The translations under genes were made by a program, and so were the position numbers. A stretch of DNA of 5,307 nt, taken from positions 1-5,307 of the forward strand of contig JAPUEV010000377.1 in NCBI GenBank assembly GCA_027492415.1. Reading direction: 5' to 3'. The notes beneath the pieces were generated by a model, which was not told the DNA's origin, ran no database searches, and saw only the letters and a program-made list of their open reading frames with translations. Origin of the DNA: Ignavibacteria bacterium. Its GTDB lineage: Bacteria; Bacteroidota; Ignavibacteria; Tepidaquicellales; OLB5. The stretch's first letter is position 1. Every line of letters begins with the position of its first letter. This document shows, piece by piece, positions 3,586 to 5,307 of this stretch.

Positions 3586-5307
3586 ATGAAAAAACGAATT
3601 ACGTTCAATCGGCTGATAGGTTTTACACTATTGCTTTTTGTTTTACAGTTTTCTTTTGCGCAGGATGGCAAAGACTATGATGTAAAAAAAGCAAACTTCT
3701 GGAAAGCCTACGTTCAGTACAAAGAGGCGTTAAGAACAAATCCTAACGTACAAAAACCTGTTGATCCATCAGGTATTTTTGCAATAGATAACAACAACAA
3801 TTTTACGAATAAAACTGATGCAATTAAGCCTGATCTGACTAACCAGGAAATTAACGGACAGGCGCCGTGGATAAACCCGCCGCAGATGAGTACAGCGGCA
3901 GCTTATACTTGGTCACAGACAACAACTGCATATACACCAATTGCAGGAACTACATTGGGAACAACAGGAAACGATGACAACACTTTTTCACTGATCCCGA
4001 TTGGATTTAATTTTGTTTACGACGGAGTTCCTTATTCTACTATTGACGTAAATGCCAACGGATATATCAGGTTCGGAACCGCAGGCGTAACACACTACCC
4101 GTATGTACTTTCTATACAGACACAGGTTTTTGCAGGCTTTAATAATGACCTGAGAGCAAACAATACAACAAGTACATTACAGTATACTACTACAGGGTCC
4201 GTTGGCAGCAGGGTTATGACAATTCAATGGTCAAACTATGGCTTATATAACTCAGGTTATGACGGAAGTGATTTTTCATTCCAGATGAAGCTGTATGAAA
4301 ACACAAATACTCTTCAGGTTGTTTTCGGGCCAAACCCAACAGTTCTTAACGTACCTGCATATTTAATGCAGTGCGGAATAAATACTACACTTGCAGATTA
4401 TAACAACAGGACAACCGCTACAGACTGGACTGCAACAACTGCGGGAGTATCAAACACAGCTGCAAGCACATTTACGGCTGCTATTAAACCGCCCAGCGGG
4501 CAGACATGGACATGGACACCAGTTCCGATGACCTACTCATCAAGCAACAACGTACAGGTATCACCGGGTGTTATGGTTCGTCAGAACACCACTAACAATC
4601 CTGTACTGCAGGTACAGATTGTAACCGGCGGAGGTTCAGGCGCTCTGGTTGCTACATCATTTAATCTTGGAACCAACGGCTCGACTAACCCGGCAGGCGA
4701 TATCACAAATGCCAGGCTTTATTATACCGGGACATCACCAACATTTTCATCATCAAACCTTTTCGGAACACAGGTTTCACCAAACGGTACATTTACAATA
4801 AACGGTATCCAGGGCTTGGCAGTAGGAACAAACTACTTCTGGCTGACATACGACGTTCCTTTATCAGCAACCATAAGCAATGTTGTTGATGCTCAGTGTA
4901 ACTCCTTCACGATCGGCTCAACACAGGTGCCAACAACAATAGCACCGGCAGGCAACAGACCAATCGGTCCGCAGTTACTGCCGTTTTGCGGTACAGTTAA
5001 TATTCCCGGAGATTATGCTACATTAACAGCTTTCTTTACAGATCTTAATTCAGTTGGTGTTTCATGCCCAACCACAGTAAATATTGCTGCGGGCTATACA
5101 GAAAGCAATGTTAATTTAGTTTTAACATGCTCAACCAATCCCCCGAATTCTGTAAATACTTTAACATTCCAGAAATCAGGCGCAGGTGCAAACCCGCTCC
5201 TTACAGCAGGAGTTGGTGTTTCCACAACACTTGATGGTATAATCATTTTAAACGGTGTCAACTATGTAACATTCGATGGCATCGACCTTCAGGAAAATGT
5301 TGCTAAT
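3586..5307 (+). CDS. Large secreted multi-domain beta-protein, N-terminal 574 residues (runs off the right edge)
   Basis: The frame is open from ATG 3586 to the window end, exactly 574 codons. Residues 1-25 are a signal peptide: basic MKKR, a hydrophobic core, and SFA before Gln26 as the signal peptidase I site. Residues about 106-300 form a beta-rich domain with the recurrent pattern YTPIAGTTLGTTGNDDNTFS, IPIGFNFVYDG, and VNANGYIRFG, common at the front of Bacteroidota/Ignavibacteriota surface proteins. Residues about 318-445 (NNVQVSPGVMVRQ ... NYFWLTYDVPLSA) resemble the domain found N-terminal in BNR-repeat neuraminidases (BNR_assoc_N). From about 465 (FCGTVNIPGDYATL, then TTVNIAAGYTESNVNL, LTFQKSGAGANP, VNYVTFDGIDLQE) the pattern is that of a right-handed beta-helix repeat. 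No catalytic site is visible. The full protein is probably very long, and a C-terminal type IX sorting domain is expected but outside the window. Adhesion or polysaccharide binding is a guess. Asn and Thr are abundant. Confidence 0.9.
   Translation, partial: MKKRITFNRLIGFTLLLFVLQFSFAQDGKDYDVKKANFWKAYVQYKEALRTNPNVQKPVDPSGIFAIDNNNNFTNKTDAIKPDLTNQEINGQAPWINPPQMSTAAAYTWSQTTTAYTPIAGTTLGTTGNDDNTFSLIPIGFNFVYDGVPYSTIDVNANGYIRFGTAGVTHYPYVLSIQTQVFAGFNNDLRANNTTSTLQYTTTGSVGSRVMTIQWSNYGLYNSGYDGSDFSFQMKLYENTNTLQVVFGPNPTVLNVPAYLMQCGINTTLADYNNRTTATDWTATTAGVSNTAASTFTAAIKPPSGQTWTWTPVPMTYSSSNNVQVSPGVMVRQNTTNNPVLQVQIVTGGGSGALVATSFNLGTNGSTNPAGDITNARLYYTGTSPTFSSSNLFGTQVSPNGTFTINGIQGLAVGTNYFWLTYDVPLSATISNVVDAQCNSFTIGSTQVPTTIAPAGNRPIGPQLLPFCGTVNIPGDYATLTAFFTDLNSVGVSCPTTVNIAAGYTESNVNLVLTCSTNPPNSVNTLTFQKSGAGANPLLTAGVGVSTTLDGIIILNGVNYVTFDGIDLQENVAN

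Noticed and set aside
1..5307. tRNA, rRNA or insertion sequence
   Set aside because: No cloverleaf, rRNA-like stretch, transposase motif or terminal inverted repeats were seen on either strand.

Overview
The window is AT-rich (roughly 35-40 % GC by eye). Its features suggest the Bacteroidota/Ignavibacteriota/Chlorobi group: genes mostly lack a Shine-Dalgarno sequence, intergenic regions are long and A/T-rich, and the last gene encodes a large Asn/Thr/Ser-rich secreted beta-protein of the kind these bacteria usually export by type IX secretion. The group is inferred from style and domain content; the window holds no rRNA or marker gene.

Layout. At the left edge (350 to 1, minus strand) is the N-terminal third of a Gfo/Idh/MocA-family NAD(P)-dependent oxidoreductase. 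A 567-base region without a recognised gene (351-917) follows. It holds a possible short coding remnant, a hairpin that reads as an intrinsic terminator on the minus strand, and a ten-copy array of the 9-mer CATAAGGGT at about 22-bp spacing (501-709). Next come three plus-strand genes in a row: a membrane-anchored rhodanese-fold protein whose catalytic Cys is replaced by Asp (918-1370), a four-TM sensor histidine kinase of the NarX/DegS/LiaS (HisKA_3) type (1448-2542), and a NarL/FixJ-type response regulator (2554-3192). A second AT-rich intergenic region (3193-3585) has several perfect inverted repeats and a 28-codon ORF. The window ends inside a large signal-peptide-bearing surface protein (3586 to beyond 5307).

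How it fits together. The kinase and regulator are separated by 11 bases and are almost certainly one two-component system. The degenerate rhodanese protein lies 77 bases upstream in the same direction and may be an accessory or sensory partner; that is inference. An exact 17-bp repeat lies upstream of both the rhodanese gene and the surface-protein gene, so these two transcription units may share a regulatory element, possibly the regulator's target.

The most unusual element is the CATAAGGGT array. No gene explains it, its core is conserved while its spacers are not, and its spacing is close to two DNA helical turns. Read on the minus strand it becomes repeated ACCCTTATGA followed by a terminator-like hairpin upstream of the oxidoreductase. 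A binding-site array, a repeat-containing RNA or an attenuating leader are all possible.
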